In this document: piece after piece, positions 38,194-47,217 of the stretch | Numbering within the stretch: position 1 is the stretch's first letter | Layout: each line of letters begins with the position of its first letter | From: Thermoanaerobaculum sp964488355 | GTDB lineage: Bacteria; Acidobacteriota; Thermoanaerobaculia; Thermoanaerobaculales; Thermoanaerobaculaceae | Direction: 5' to 3' | Length of the DNA: 64,000 bases | NCBI GenBank assembly: GCA_964488355.1 | Contig: CAZAUJ010000001.1 | Span: 124,001 to 188,000, forward strand | Made by a program: the position numbers and the translations under genes | The notes under the pieces: generated by a model | Databases searched by the model: none | Seen by the model: the letters and a program-made list of their open reading frames with translations, nothing else | What the model was told of the DNA's origin: nothing

Positions 38194-39845
38194 GAGCTTT
38201 TTGGCGAACCTCCCTCCGTCACCAGCTCACCCTCTCTCACGTGTTCATGGCTTTCTTCCTGTCGTTGGCGTTGGGGGCCGTGTCGGTGGTGGTGGTTTGG
38301 CGACAAAGTAGGGCGCGAGAGCAGGAACTGCTCCAGCGCGCCGGGGAGTTAGCCAGCGAGCACTTTCTGGCACAGATGCGCCGCCTGGAAGAGACCCGGG
38401 ACGGCCTGTACCGGGAGTTGGCCCGGCGACCGCTGCGAGGTTACCTGCCTGAGGTGGTTTTCCTGCACGGCGTTCTCAGCTACACGGATATGGACCGCCT
38501 CGAGGTCTTCTCCGGCTTGCAACCGGTCGTCCATGCCTTTGCTTCAACGCTGGGGGCCGATCCGTCGCTGGCCACTCGCTGGTATCCCGAAAGCCCCCAG
38601 GTGGCGGCTTTCCTGCAGGACGGGCGGCCCGTAACCTGGTCTCAACGAGGCCAAGGCGATTTGGTAGCGCTCAAAACCGCGCGAAAGCTTCCCGGCCGGC
38701 GGGGCGGTGAGGAGCTGGTCCTGGTGGTCACCCTGGCCTTCCGACCTTCCTGGTTGGCCGGCGTTTTGCCACGAGGGGTGACGGCTCGCATGCTCCTGGA
38801 CGGCGAACCGGTGGCTTTTTGGCCTCCTTCCAACGAAAGCTCCAACCCACCCTGGCCCGTTTCGCGGCACCGCCAAAGCTTGGCCCGACTGGACGATGAC
38901 CGCACGCTCGCACTGGAGTTGGCCGCCAGCCCCCAGTCCCTTCTCCGAGCCCTCGGCCCTGCCCTGCGCGGCGGCGTGCTGGTTTCCCTCGTTGCCCTGG
39001 CCCTCGCCCTCCTCCTGGGCCGGGGCCTGGCCGCCCGCATCTTGGCGCCTTTGGACGACTTGCTGGAGGGTACGGCCGCCATGGCCCGAGGACACCTTTC
39101 CGTGCGGCTGCCGGTGCGGCGCGAAGACGAGCTGGGTCAGCTCACCCGGGAGTTCAACCGCATGGCCGACGAGGTACGCACCACCTACCTGGGGGTCATC
39201 GCCACGCTGGCCGAGGTGGTGGAAGCCAAATCCCAGTACACCCGAGAGCACATTGAACGGGTGGAGCGCCTGGCCATGGCGACCGCCCAGGTACTGGCGG
39301 AGCGGGGGTGGGCCAAATGGTCTTCCCACCAAAAGTTCATTCTTTCCGTGGCCGCCATTCTCCACGACGTGGGCAAGATCGCCATCGGCAACGACATCCT
39401 CAACAAGCCCGGCCCTCTCGACACGTGGGAACGTCACGAGATCCTTTCCCACCCGGAGGTGGGTGCGACCATCGTCCAGCGCATGGGCAAGCTGGACCGG
39501 GCGGCCGAGATCATCCGTGCGTGCCACGAGCATTACGATGGCAGCGGGTATCCCCGCGGCCTTAAGGGGGAAGAAATTCCTCTGGAGGCGAGGATCATTT
39601 TGGCGGTGGACGCCTACGATGCCATGACCCAGGTGCGGCCCTATTCCAAGGCGCGCCCGGTGGAGGAAGCACTGGCCGAGCTGCGCGCCGAGGCGGGCAA
39701 GCAGTTTGACCCGGTGGTAGTGGAAGCGCTTATCGAGGCAGTTTCCCGGCTGGAACGCGGACAGGCACCACCGACCGATAGCTCCTCAGGTCTCTATCAA
39801 GCGCTGGCCACCGACTCGGGTGAAACCTCCCGCCTATCGTTCTAA
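38190..39845 (+). CDS. Membrane HD-GYP phosphodiesterase with HAMP
   Basis: 551 aa from the GTG at 38190, which overlaps the lipoprotein stop. TM1 about 18-37, a periplasmic sensor of about 220 aa (38-258), TM2 about 262-284, HAMP 281-333, then an HD-GYP domain with HDVGK (392-396), HEHYDGSGYP (446-455) and GLKGEEI. All metal ligands are present, so it should hydrolyse c-di-GMP (or related dinucleotide). The tandem with a binding lipoprotein suggests ligand control. Converges on the phosphohexomutase with a 4-nt overlap of ends. Confidence 0.93.
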   Translation: MRAFWRTSLRHQLTLSHVFMAFFLSLALGAVSVVVVWRQSRAREQELLQRAGELASEHFLAQMRRLEETRDGLYRELARRPLRGYLPEVVFLHGVLSYTDMDRLEVFSGLQPVVHAFASTLGADPSLATRWYPESPQVAAFLQDGRPVTWSQRGQGDLVALKTARKLPGRRGGEELVLVVTLAFRPSWLAGVLPRGVTARMLLDGEPVAFWPPSNESSNPPWPVSRHRQSLARLDDDRTLALELAASPQSLLRALGPALRGGVLVSLVALALALLLGRGLAARILAPLDDLLEGTAAMARGHLSVRLPVRREDELGQLTREFNRMADEVRTTYLGVIATLAEVVEAKSQYTREHIERVERLAMATAQVLAERGWAKWSSHQKFILSVAAILHDVGKIAIGNDILNKPGPLDTWERHEILSHPEVGATIVQRMGKLDRAAEIIRACHEHYDGSGYPRGLKGEEIPLEARIILAVDAYDAMTQVRPYSKARPVEEALAELRAEAGKQFDPVVVEALIEAVSRLERGQAPPTDSSSGLYQALATDSGETSRLSF

Positions 39846-41200
39846 CTTTCTTTGGCCACACGGCCGATGACCGCCAAGACTTGCCTTCTACCTTCCACCA
39901 GCATGGCCTCGTCCCTCGCCTCCAACACCAGGCGAAGAAGGGGCTCGGTATTAGAGGGCCGCACGTTGAACCACCAGTCGGAAAACTCCACCGTGATGCC
40001 GTCCAAAAAATCCACTCGGCCGGAGGCGAACTGGTTGGCGAGGGCCTCGATCACCTCCTGTTTGTTGACCAGGTGGAAGTTAATCTCGCCGGTGCGGGCA
40101 TAACGGCGAAAGGGAGCAACCAGCTGCGAGAGAGGTTGTCCCTCCGCCCGCAGCAGGTTGAGCAGCTCCACCAGCGTGATGATGGCCGAATCGGCGTAAA
40201 AGTTTTCCCGGTAGTAAAAGTGGCCGGCTAGCTCCCCACCGAAGGGACTCTGCAGCTTACGCATGGTGGCTTTGATGAACGAGTGGCCTACCCGCTCGCG
40301 CACCGGAACCCCGCCCGCAGCCAAAATGGCCTCCCGCGTTGCCCAGGAGGAGCGCACATCGTACACGATGCTCGCGCCGGGAAAGCGTTGGAGCATGGGT
40401 TTGGCCAACAGAGCCGTTAGCAAATCGGCACCGATGGTTCTCCCCTGCTCGTCCACGAAAATGGCACGGTCCGCGTCGCCGTCGAAGGCCACCCCAAAGG
40501 CACACCCTGCCTCCACCACCGCCCGCTGCAGGTCGTGCAGGTTTTCCTCTTTGAGGGGGTTGGCCTCGTGGTTGGGAAAAGTGCCGTCCAAGCCAAAGAA
40601 CAACGGCACCAACTCGATATTGAGCTCGTGAAGGAGGGGTTCGTAGAGCGTGGCCATGCCGTTGGCCACGTCCACGGCAACCTTCAACCGGCCCTCGGAC
40701 GAGCGCAAAAAGCCCAGCACGTGCTGGCGGTAGGCCGGCCAGATCTCGCGCCTTTCCAAGCCCCCCAGGGGTTGAGCAGGTGGGGCTTGCTCAAGGCGCA
40801 CCAGGCTCTCCAGACGGCCAATGCCCGTTTCCCAGCTCACCGGAATCGCGTGTCGGCGGGAAAACTTGAAGCCGTTGTATTTGGCTGGGTTGTGGGAAGC
40901 CGTGACTTGTACCCCCGCACTGGCTTGCAGGTACCCCACCGCAAAGTAGTTCATGGGCGTGGTGGCCAGCCCCAGGTCCCAGACGGCAAAGCCGGCAGTG
41001 CGTAAGCCCGCGGCACAGGCTTCCGCGAGGCTAGGGGAGCTGGCGCGCATATCTCGGCTCAAAACCACCGCCCGCACCGAAGCGGTATCCTCTGGCTCAA
41101 GAATGCGCGGGAAAAAATACCCGATGGAAAAAGCCAGCTGCTCGTTCAGCTCCTCGGGAACAACGCCACGAACGTCGTAGGCCTTGAAAATTCCAGCCAT
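39842..41200 (-). CDS. Phosphomannomutase/phosphoglucomutase
   Basis: 452 aa alpha-D-phosphohexomutase (ManB/AlgC type). Catalytic serine Ser102 in VTASHNPAKYNG; metal site FDGDADRAIFVD; sugar-binding GGELAGHFYYR; phosphate-binding RPSNTEPLLRL. Interconverts hexose 1- and 6-phosphates for LPS or exopolysaccharide precursors. ATG at 41200 has GGAGG 5 nt upstream; a start 6 codons earlier is less likely. Confidence 0.95.
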   Translation of the reverse strand: MAGIFKAYDVRGVVPEELNEQLAFSIGYFFPRILEPEDTASVRAVVLSRDMRASSPSLAEACAAGLRTAGFAVWDLGLATTPMNYFAVGYLQASAGVQVTASHNPAKYNGFKFSRRHAIPVSWETGIGRLESLVRLEQAPPAQPLGGLERREIWPAYRQHVLGFLRSSEGRLKVAVDVANGMATLYEPLLHELNIELVPLFFGLDGTFPNHEANPLKEENLHDLQRAVVEAGCAFGVAFDGDADRAIFVDEQGRTIGADLLTALLAKPMLQRFPGASIVYDVRSSWATREAILAAGGVPVRERVGHSFIKATMRKLQSPFGGELAGHFYYRENFYADSAIITLVELLNLLRAEGQPLSQLVAPFRRYARTGEINFHLVNKQEVIEALANQFASGRVDFLDGITVEFSDWWFNVRPSNTEPLLRLVLEARDEAMLVEGRRQVLAVIGRVAKES

Positions 41201-41301
41201 TATGCCCTCCGCTGGCAAGTTTACCCGCAGGTGCAGCAGAGGACCAATGGCTAGTGATGTCCACCGCCGGCTTGGGGGACAACCCTCTGTCGGCCCAGGC
41301 C

Positions 41302-41307
41302 TATAAT
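41302..41307 (+). promoter_or_regulatory. Leaderless -10 box of the D-amino acid transaminase gene
   Basis: Perfect TATAAT, 6 nt before the ATG at 41314, with no Shine-Dalgarno. The -35 region is not recognisable (GACAAC-like). Confidence 0.5.
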
Positions 41308-41313
41308 CCGGGC

Positions 41314-42210
41314 ATGGAGCTGGCCTCCCCTTGGCCGAAATGGGCCTTCGTCAATGGGCAGCTGCTCCCTTACGAGCAGGCTCGCCTCCCCTTGGAAGAG
41401 CGCGGTCTGCAGTTTGGCGAAAGCCTTTACGAGGTGGTGGCCGTGGTGCAAGGTCAGCCCTTCCGCCTGGCGGACCACGTGGAACGCATGCAGCGGGGCG
41501 CTTGCGAGCTGGGCTTGTCTTCCGGGGTACCGCCCCTGACCCACTGGGAGCACATGGTGCGTGAGCTCTGGAAGCGGGAGGAGCTTGCCGAGGCCATCCT
41601 CTACGCCCAGCTCACCGGTGGCACTGCCCCGCGGGAGCACCTGCCCACCGGCCTCACCAACCCCACTTTCTTCGCTTACCTTAGGAGCTTTTCCTTTCCC
41701 ACTCCCAGCCAATGCGCCCAGGGGGTGGCGGCTATTACCGTTCCCGAAACCCGCTGGGCACGTCGCGACATTAAGACTACCATGCTGCTGCCAGCGGTGC
41801 TGGCGAAAAGGCAAGCCCAGAAAGAAAACGCTGCTGAAGCCATTTTTGTCGGCCAAGACGGCTACGTGAACGAGGGTGCCTCCAGCAACGTGTGCGTCAT
41901 CCGCCAGGGAGAGGTGGCAAGCCCCCCACCAGGCGAGCGCCTGCTGGAAGGGGTCACGTTGAACGTGGTGGTGGAGCTTTGCCGGGAGCTGGGGATACCC
42001 TTCTCTCGACGCTGGGTCTCCCTTTCCGACCTGAAGGGCGCCGACGAGGTGCTGATCGGCTCCACCACCACCCTGCTCATGCCCGTGGTGTCCCTGGATG
42101 GTCGGCCCGTGGGCAGCGGGCAGCCTGGCCCCATTGGTCTGCGCCTGGCCTACCACTTCCAGCGCCTCTTTCGCCCAGCCCTGGGCCCGGAGGAACCTCA
42201 GCCCTTTTAG
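41314..42210 (+). CDS. D-amino acid aminotransferase (class IV)
   Basis: 298 aa fold-type IV PLP enzyme. Motifs RGLQFGESLYEVV, TRWARRDIKTTMLLP (PLP Lys154) and EGASSNVCVI resemble D-alanine transaminase more than branched-chain aminotransferase; the latter or ADC lyase are alternatives. It would supply D-glutamate/D-alanine to peptidoglycan. The start at 41314 follows from the -10 box 6 nt upstream. Its stop overlaps that of the FabG-like gene by 4 nt. Confidence 0.88.
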   Translation: MELASPWPKWAFVNGQLLPYEQARLPLEERGLQFGESLYEVVAVVQGQPFRLADHVERMQRGACELGLSSGVPPLTHWEHMVRELWKREELAEAILYAQLTGGTAPREHLPTGLTNPTFFAYLRSFSFPTPSQCAQGVAAITVPETRWARRDIKTTMLLPAVLAKRQAQKENAAEAIFVGQDGYVNEGASSNVCVIRQGEVASPPPGERLLEGVTLNVVVELCRELGIPFSRRWVSLSDLKGADEVLIGSTTTLLMPVVSLDGRPVGSGQPGPIGLRLAYHFQRLFRPALGPEEPQPF

Positions 42211-42947
42211 CTGACCAGACCGCCGTCCACCCGGATCACGGCGCCGGTGATGTAGCTGGCCTGCGGGGAAAGCAGGAAACGCACCAGACTGGCCACCTCC
42301 TCCGGCTCGCCAAAGCGGCCTAAAGGAACGGCCGCCATAGCCTGCTGGCGCCGCTTGGGTGACAAGGAGCTGGTCAAATCGGTGCGTATCCAGCCAGGGA
42401 CCACTGCGTTGACCGTGATGCCGTACCGCCCCACTTCTCGGGCCAAAGCCTTGGTGAAGGCAATAAGCCCTCCCTTGGCCGCCGAGTAGTTCGTTTGCCC
42501 GTGCTGGCCCAGAAGGCCGGATAAGGAAGCGATGTTGACGATGCGGCCCTGGCCCAAATGGAGCATCGGGCGAAGGCAACCCCGGGTGAGGCGGTAGGCG
42601 CCGGTCAGTACCGTGTCCACAACCTTCTGCCAGCGCTCCTCGTCCATCAGCAACAGGTGCCCGTCCGCCAGCACCGCCGCGTTGTTGACCACCGCGTAAA
42701 GGCGTGGGGGCAGCTGGCCGAGGAACGCTTCCACGGCGTTGCGGTCGGCGAGGTCGCATTGGTGGGCGGTGACCAGCCAGCCCTGTTGGTGGGCTTGGGC
42801 CATCACCTCCTCCGCCTTCTCGCGGTTCTGTCGGTAAAGAAAGGCCACCCCGTAGCCTGCCCGCGCCAGCTCCAGCACGATGGCTCGACCGATGCCCCGA
42901 GAGCCACCGGAAACCACAACCCATCGCGTCGAGTCCGACTCGGACAC
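42207..42947 (-). CDS. FabG-like short-chain dehydrogenase
   Basis: 246 aa SDR. Cofactor motif VSGGSRGIGR; catalytic Tyr-Lys in NYSAAKGG; Ser in NIASLSG; NAVVPGWIRTDL. It resembles beta-ketoacyl-ACP reductase (FabG); the context does not include other fab genes, so the substrate is uncertain. GTG start at 42947. Upstream on the minus strand is TTGGGA, 17 nt, TACCAT, then 8 nt to the GTG. Confidence 0.9.
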   Translation of the reverse strand: MSESDSTRWVVVSGGSRGIGRAIVLELARAGYGVAFLYRQNREKAEEVMAQAHQQGWLVTAHQCDLADRNAVEAFLGQLPPRLYAVVNNAAVLADGHLLLMDEERWQKVVDTVLTGAYRLTRGCLRPMLHLGQGRIVNIASLSGLLGQHGQTNYSAAKGGLIAFTKALAREVGRYGITVNAVVPGWIRTDLTSSLSPKRRQQAMAAVPLGRFGEPEEVASLVRFLLSPQASYITGAVIRVDGGLVS

Positions 42948-42955
42948 GGATGGCT

Positions 42956-42984
42956 ATGGTACACGAGCCACTTCACTTTCCCAA
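42956..42984 (-). promoter_or_regulatory. FabG-like gene promoter, near-leaderless
   Basis: TTGGGA, 17-nt spacer, TACCAT, then 8 nt to the GTG at 42947 (minus strand). It lies in the 49-nt gap after the GT2 gene. Confidence 0.35.
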
Positions 42985-42996
42985 GCGGCTGGCCAG

Positions 42997-43740
42997 CTAC
43001 GCAAGAGGCGGCAAGACCTGGAGGCCGTCCGCGTGGGATCGGAAAAAGGCTGGCCCCGGGTCCCTACGTCGCAACCGCTCGTCGACCTTGAAGGGTACGG
43101 CGGAAAAGACGATGTGCACGGTATCAGCCACCGGCCGGAAGTGGGAGGTCTGCCCGTTGTAAATTACCCGCACGGGCACGTGGGCAAAGCGCGCGCGTAG
43201 GCGACCGGCACGCACCAGGATTTCCGTGTCCACCGAGTAGCGGCGGCCCACCAGCTCCATTTGGCGCAGCAGCGAGCTCCGCACCAGGCGAAAGCCACAT
43301 TGGGAGTCCTCCAGGGGAAAGCCGGTCATCAAGCTGAGCGCTCGTGTGCCTATGTAGTTGGTCCAGAACCGCTTGGCCGGTATGGACGCGGGCTGGTGAA
43401 GGCGGTTGCCCACCACCAGCTCGTGCTCCTCCGCCAAGGCCAAAAAACCGGGGATATCCGCGGGGTCGTGTTGCCCGTCCGCGTCAAGCATGAGGATGTG
43501 GCTCCACTCGCCGGCCAAAAGCCAAGGCAGCCCAGCCCTCACTGCCCCACCCTTGCCCCGGTTATCCTCCAGCCGCAGCACGAAAGCTCCAGCCTGGCGC
43601 GCCTTAAGGGTGGTCTCGTCGTTGGAGCCATCGTCCACCACAAGTACCTGAGCCACATGTTGCAGGGTGCCCACCACCACTGCCCCAACCGAACGAGCAC
43701 AGTTGTACGCGGGAATCAGCGCGGCGATTTTGACGATCAC
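42997..43740 (-). CDS. Glycosyltransferase family 2 (DPM1-like)
   Basis: 247 aa GT-A enzyme. MIVKIAALIPAYN, VVDDGSNDE and LMLDADGQHDP (DxD-like) with NRGKGGAVRAGL are typical of polyprenol-phosphate sugar synthases. It could make the polyprenyl-phosphate donor used by an ArnT-like transferase such as the gene at 26647; this link is an inference. The GTG at 43740 overlaps the methyltransferase stop (GTGA). Confidence 0.9.
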   Translation of the reverse strand: MIVKIAALIPAYNCARSVGAVVVGTLQHVAQVLVVDDGSNDETTLKARQAGAFVLRLEDNRGKGGAVRAGLPWLLAGEWSHILMLDADGQHDPADIPGFLALAEEHELVVGNRLHQPASIPAKRFWTNYIGTRALSLMTGFPLEDSQCGFRLVRSSLLRQMELVGRRYSVDTEILVRAGRLRARFAHVPVRVIYNGQTSHFRPVADTVHIVFSAVPFKVDERLRRRDPGPAFFRSHADGLQVLPPLA

Positions 43741-44909
43741 CCTGATAGCTTAGCAGGGACCGCCCCTTGATTCTTCAGCCGATAAGGGCCCTCAACGATG
43801 GGGTAGAGGCAAAACTGGCAGCGCAACGGACCGTTGTACAGGGTGTGCTTGCGCCTAGGTTTCAAGCCTATTTCCCTTGCCAGCTCGCGGTTGCCCAGGA
43901 GCAGCCACACCTCGCAACCCCAGGCTTTGGCTTTGAGCTGGTCCCCAAAAGCCCGATACAGCGCCCGCAGCTGTCCCTCCTGGCCTAGGCGAACCCCGTA
44001 CGGGGGGTTTGAAATGATGAGCGTGCCCGCGGCTTGCGGGGGAAGACGACGGATATCCATGTGCTGTAGGGTTACCGCCTCGGACACCCGCGCCGCCCGC
44101 AGGGCGCCACGGGCGGCCGCCAAGGCGCGCGCATCCACGTCGAAGCCCACCACTTGGCTCCTCAAGGGCTTTGTGGCGCCTTCAGCCTCCTGTAACAGGC
44201 GCTCAAGGTGGGAGCGGTCAACAAAGGGCCACCGCTGAAAGGCAAAGCGGTGGCGCGCGCTGGGGGGCCGGCCACAGGCTATTAACACCGCCTCGACAAG
44301 GATAGTGGCCGAGCCACACATGGGGTCCAAGAGGGGCCGGTTGCCGTCGTAGCCGGCGAGCAGCAACAGGCCGGCGGCAAGGGTTTCCGAAAGGGGGGCC
44401 GGTGCCTCCTTTTGGCGGTAGCCGCGGTGCGCCAAGGTCTCCCCCGAGGTGTCCAAGCACAAGGAGGCTGTCCCGGACTCCAAGTGAAGCATCACCCGCA
44501 GGTAAGGGTCATCCAAGTCCACCGATGGGCGCGAGCCGCGACGGGCGCGCAGCCGGTCGACGATCGCGTCCTTGACCACCAGTTCGGCAAAGTGGGTGTT
44601 GGCAAAGGCCGGGTGCCGGCCCGAAGCCTTGACCGCCAGCGTGCCTTCCACCGGAAGGATGTCTTCCCACGGTTGGGAAAAGGCCAGCTGGTAGAGGTCC
44701 TGACGGTTGCCACAGGTGCCCCGGGCCAGCTCCACCAACACCCGGTGGGCGGTTCGCAGCCAGAGGTTGGCCCGTGCCACATCCTCCCAGCTGCCGGAAA
44801 AGGCCACAGCCCCCCTTTGCGGGGTAGGCGGCAAACCCAAAGCGGCAAGCTCCTGGGCGAGCACCGCTTCCAGCCCTTTGGAACAGGTGGCCAGGCACGC
44901 CAAGGTCAC
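43737..44909 (-). CDS. RlmL-like rRNA methyltransferase (THUMP + UPF0020)
   Basis: 390 aa. THUMP domain about 50-160, then a SAM-dependent N2-guanine methyltransferase: PLLDPMCGSATILVEA and SNPPYGVRLG catalytic loop. Corresponds to the N-terminal (m2G2445) half of RlmL, lacking the second RlmK domain. CACAAT lies 6 nt before the GTG at 44909, so it may be leaderless as well. Divergent from hemA. Confidence 0.9.
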   Translation of the reverse strand: MTLACLATCSKGLEAVLAQELAALGLPPTPQRGAVAFSGSWEDVARANLWLRTAHRVLVELARGTCGNRQDLYQLAFSQPWEDILPVEGTLAVKASGRHPAFANTHFAELVVKDAIVDRLRARRGSRPSVDLDDPYLRVMLHLESGTASLCLDTSGETLAHRGYRQKEAPAPLSETLAAGLLLLAGYDGNRPLLDPMCGSATILVEAVLIACGRPPSARHRFAFQRWPFVDRSHLERLLQEAEGATKPLRSQVVGFDVDARALAAARGALRAARVSEAVTLQHMDIRRLPPQAAGTLIISNPPYGVRLGQEGQLRALYRAFGDQLKAKAWGCEVWLLLGNRELAREIGLKPRRKHTLYNGPLRCQFCLYPIVEGPYRLKNQGAVPAKLSG

Positions 44910-44977
44910 GGTGACATTGTGCCATTTCGAGCCACCGTCCCTTCAAAGTTGCGACCAGGTTTCCGGATGACGAAACC

Positions 44978-45061
44978 ATGGCATTTTGTACACGTAATTT
45001 TTACCACAAGCTCTTTACACTTCGCCTTGGGGAACCGATTATGGCCGCAAGAGGAGGTGGC
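44978..45061 (+). promoter_or_regulatory. Upstream region and promoter of the heme operon
   Basis: TTTACA (45014-45019), a 17-nt spacer and GATTAT (45037-45042) form a plausible promoter. The transcript would start near 45049 and include the ribosome site GAGGAGGTGG (45051-45060) just before the ATG at 45062. Confidence 0.45.
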
Positions 45062-46315
45062 ATGAATACCCTCTTCGCCCTGGGCACCACCCACCGCACC
45101 GGCAACTTGGAAGAGGTCGCTCACGCGAGGATACCCGATGGCTTAGTCCCCCAGGTCCTTCCCATTTTGCTGGAAAAGCTTCATCTTTCCGAGCTGGTTT
45201 ACCTCGCCACCTGTCACCGCACGGAGTTTTACCTGGTTTACGAGGGGGACCTCTGTCCTGGGCGTCTCGCCCGCGCCTTGGGCCAAGCCCTGGTGGAGCT
45301 CACGGATGGGAAAACGAGCCTTCCCGACCCCACCCATTGCCTGCTCTTGCAGGGCGCGCCGGTGGCCGAACACCTCTTTCGCGTGAGCGCCGCCTTGGAC
45401 TCGCTGATGCTGGGCGAGAGCCAAATCCTTGGCCAGGTGAAGCAAGCTTTCCGGCAGGCAGCGGACCTGGGAACGGCCAAAGCCAAGCTGCACACACTTT
45501 TTAACCAGGCTTTCCGTGCGGCCAAACGCGTGCGCAGCGAAACCAAGCTGGCCGAGCGACCCACGTCCCTGGTGAGCTTGGCCGAGCGCCTGCTCCGCGC
45601 CCGCCTGGCCGCCGACCCCCGGCCAGTGGCGGTGGTGGGCGCGGGCGAAATGGCGGCCGCAGCCACCAGCCTCCTGCGCAAGGCGGACAAGGAGCGGCTG
45701 TTGGTGGTGTTCAACCGCTCGCAGCAGCGGGGACAGGCCCTTGCGCAGCAGGTGGGTGGGCACTGGCGGCCTTTGGAACTTTTGGCCCAGGCCGGGCCCG
45801 AGTTTTCCGTAGTGGTGCTGGCCACCAGCGCGGATGTGCCCATTCTCACCCCCGAGCAAGCGCAGGCCCTCGCGCCGGTCTTCGTGCTGGACTTGGGCTT
45901 GCCCGCCAATGCGAACCCCGCCTGTGGTCGCGTGGCCCAGGTAGAGCTGGTTGGCCAGGAGGACCTCCAGGCCGAGTCCCTGGCCAACCGGAAAGCGCGC
46001 GCGGCGGAAGTGGCACGGGCGGAAGCGATCCTCCGCGAGCAGTTGGAGGAGCTTTCGGTGGAGCTTTTGGAGCACACCCTTTCCCCCGTTGCCCGCTCGT
46101 TACGCCTGACCTTTTACCAGCTAGCGCGCCAGGAGCTGGCGGAGGCGTTCACCAACGGCCACGGCAGCCTGCCCCCTGAGTTTTTGCATCAGGTGGCTGA
46201 GCGCTTGGCCCAGCGCTTGCTGCGAGCCCCAATGAAGGGCTTGCGCCAGGTGGCCTTCCAGCACTCTCCGGAAATCCTCCGCACCTTCTGCGCGGCCTTG
46301 GAGCCAAAGCCGTGA
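45062..46315 (+). CDS. hemA: Glutamyl-tRNA reductase
   Basis: First step of 5-aminolevulinate synthesis by the C5 route: reduces glutamyl-tRNA to glutamate semialdehyde with NADPH. 417 aa. N-terminal GTTHRTGNLEEVAHARI; catalytic Cys51 in LATCHRTEFYLV; NADPH-binding VVGAGEMAAAA; helical dimerisation tail. The ATG at 45062 has GGAGGTGG directly upstream. Heads hemACDBLENY. Confidence 0.97.
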   Translation: MNTLFALGTTHRTGNLEEVAHARIPDGLVPQVLPILLEKLHLSELVYLATCHRTEFYLVYEGDLCPGRLARALGQALVELTDGKTSLPDPTHCLLLQGAPVAEHLFRVSAALDSLMLGESQILGQVKQAFRQAADLGTAKAKLHTLFNQAFRAAKRVRSETKLAERPTSLVSLAERLLRARLAADPRPVAVVGAGEMAAAATSLLRKADKERLLVVFNRSQQRGQALAQQVGGHWRPLELLAQAGPEFSVVVLATSADVPILTPEQAQALAPVFVLDLGLPANANPACGRVAQVELVGQEDLQAESLANRKARAAEVARAEAILREQLEELSVELLEHTLSPVARSLRLTFYQLARQELAEAFTNGHGSLPPEFLHQVAERLAQRLLRAPMKGLRQVAFQHSPEILRTFCAALEPKP

Positions 46316-47217
46316 CTGGCGTGGTTCGCGTCGGAACTCGCGGATCAGAGCTCGCCCTCTGGCAAGCAAGAAAGGTGGCGGAAAGCCTCCAGCAGCGGCT
46401 GGGTCTCGCCTGCCAGCTGGTGACCATCCACACCACAGGGGACCGGGATCGGAGCCGCGCCCTCCACCAGGTGGGTGGCAGCGGTCTGTTTACCAAAGAG
46501 CTGCAAGCCGCCCTGCTGGCCGGCCAGGTGGACCTGGTGGTTCATTCCCTCAAGGACCTACCCACGGAGGAGCCACCCGGTGCGGCCCTGGCTGCGGTTT
46601 GTTTCCGCGAGGACCCCAGTGAGCTGCTGGTGGCCAGGCCCGAGGCGGTGGGCCCAGGCGGTTTAGGCCTCAAAGCCAACGCCGTGCTGGGCACCTCCTC
46701 CCTACGCCGGCGAGCCCAAGCGCTGGCGTTGCAGCCGGACCTGCAGGTGCGGGATCTGCGCGGCAACGTACCCACCAGGGTGCGCAAGGTGTTGGCAGGA
46801 AAGTACGACGCCATCCTCCTGGCCTACGCGGGTGTGCACCGGCTTCAGCTAGACCTGGGCGGATTGGTGGTCCGCCGGTTGCCCCTGGACCTGATGCTCC
46901 CCGCCCCCGCCCAGGGGGCTTTGGGCGTGGAGGTGCGAGCCGATGATCAGCTGACCCGCAGCTTGGTATCCCATCTCCACGACCCGGAGCTGGCCAAGGA
47001 GGTTCAAGCGGAGCGGACCGTGCTGCTGGGTTTGGGTGGTGGCTGTCACCTGCCTTTGGCCGCTTACTGCCAAAGGAAAAACGGGGCCTATCACCTGCGG
47101 GCGGCCCTGGGTCTTTTAGACGAGCACCTTGGGCTGGTGCGTCTGCTCAAGGCCAAGGCCACCGCCTCATCCCCGCAGGAAGCCGCGGGGCAGGTCCTTA
47201 GGGAGCTCGGCTCATGA
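46312..47217 (+). CDS. hemC: Hydroxymethylbilane synthase (porphobilinogen deaminase)
   Basis: Polymerises four porphobilinogen units. 301 aa. RVGTRGSELALWQA at the N-terminus, catalytic Asp82 in VVHSLKDLPT, and Cys245 in LGGGCHLPLA for the dipyrromethane cofactor. GTG start overlaps the hemA stop (GTGA). Confidence 0.97.
   Translation: MTGVVRVGTRGSELALWQARKVAESLQQRLGLACQLVTIHTTGDRDRSRALHQVGGSGLFTKELQAALLAGQVDLVVHSLKDLPTEEPPGAALAAVCFREDPSELLVARPEAVGPGGLGLKANAVLGTSSLRRRAQALALQPDLQVRDLRGNVPTRVRKVLAGKYDAILLAYAGVHRLQLDLGGLVVRRLPLDLMLPAPAQGALGVEVRADDQLTRSLVSHLHDPELAKEVQAERTVLLGLGGGCHLPLAAYCQRKNGAYHLRAALGLLDEHLGLVRLLKAKATASSPQEAAGQVLRELGS

Noticed and set aside
41251..42924. A 557-codon minus-strand frame over the D-amino acid transaminase and FabG genes
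   Set aside because: Gly/Arg/Pro-rich, no domain, and antisense or out of frame to two well-identified enzymes.
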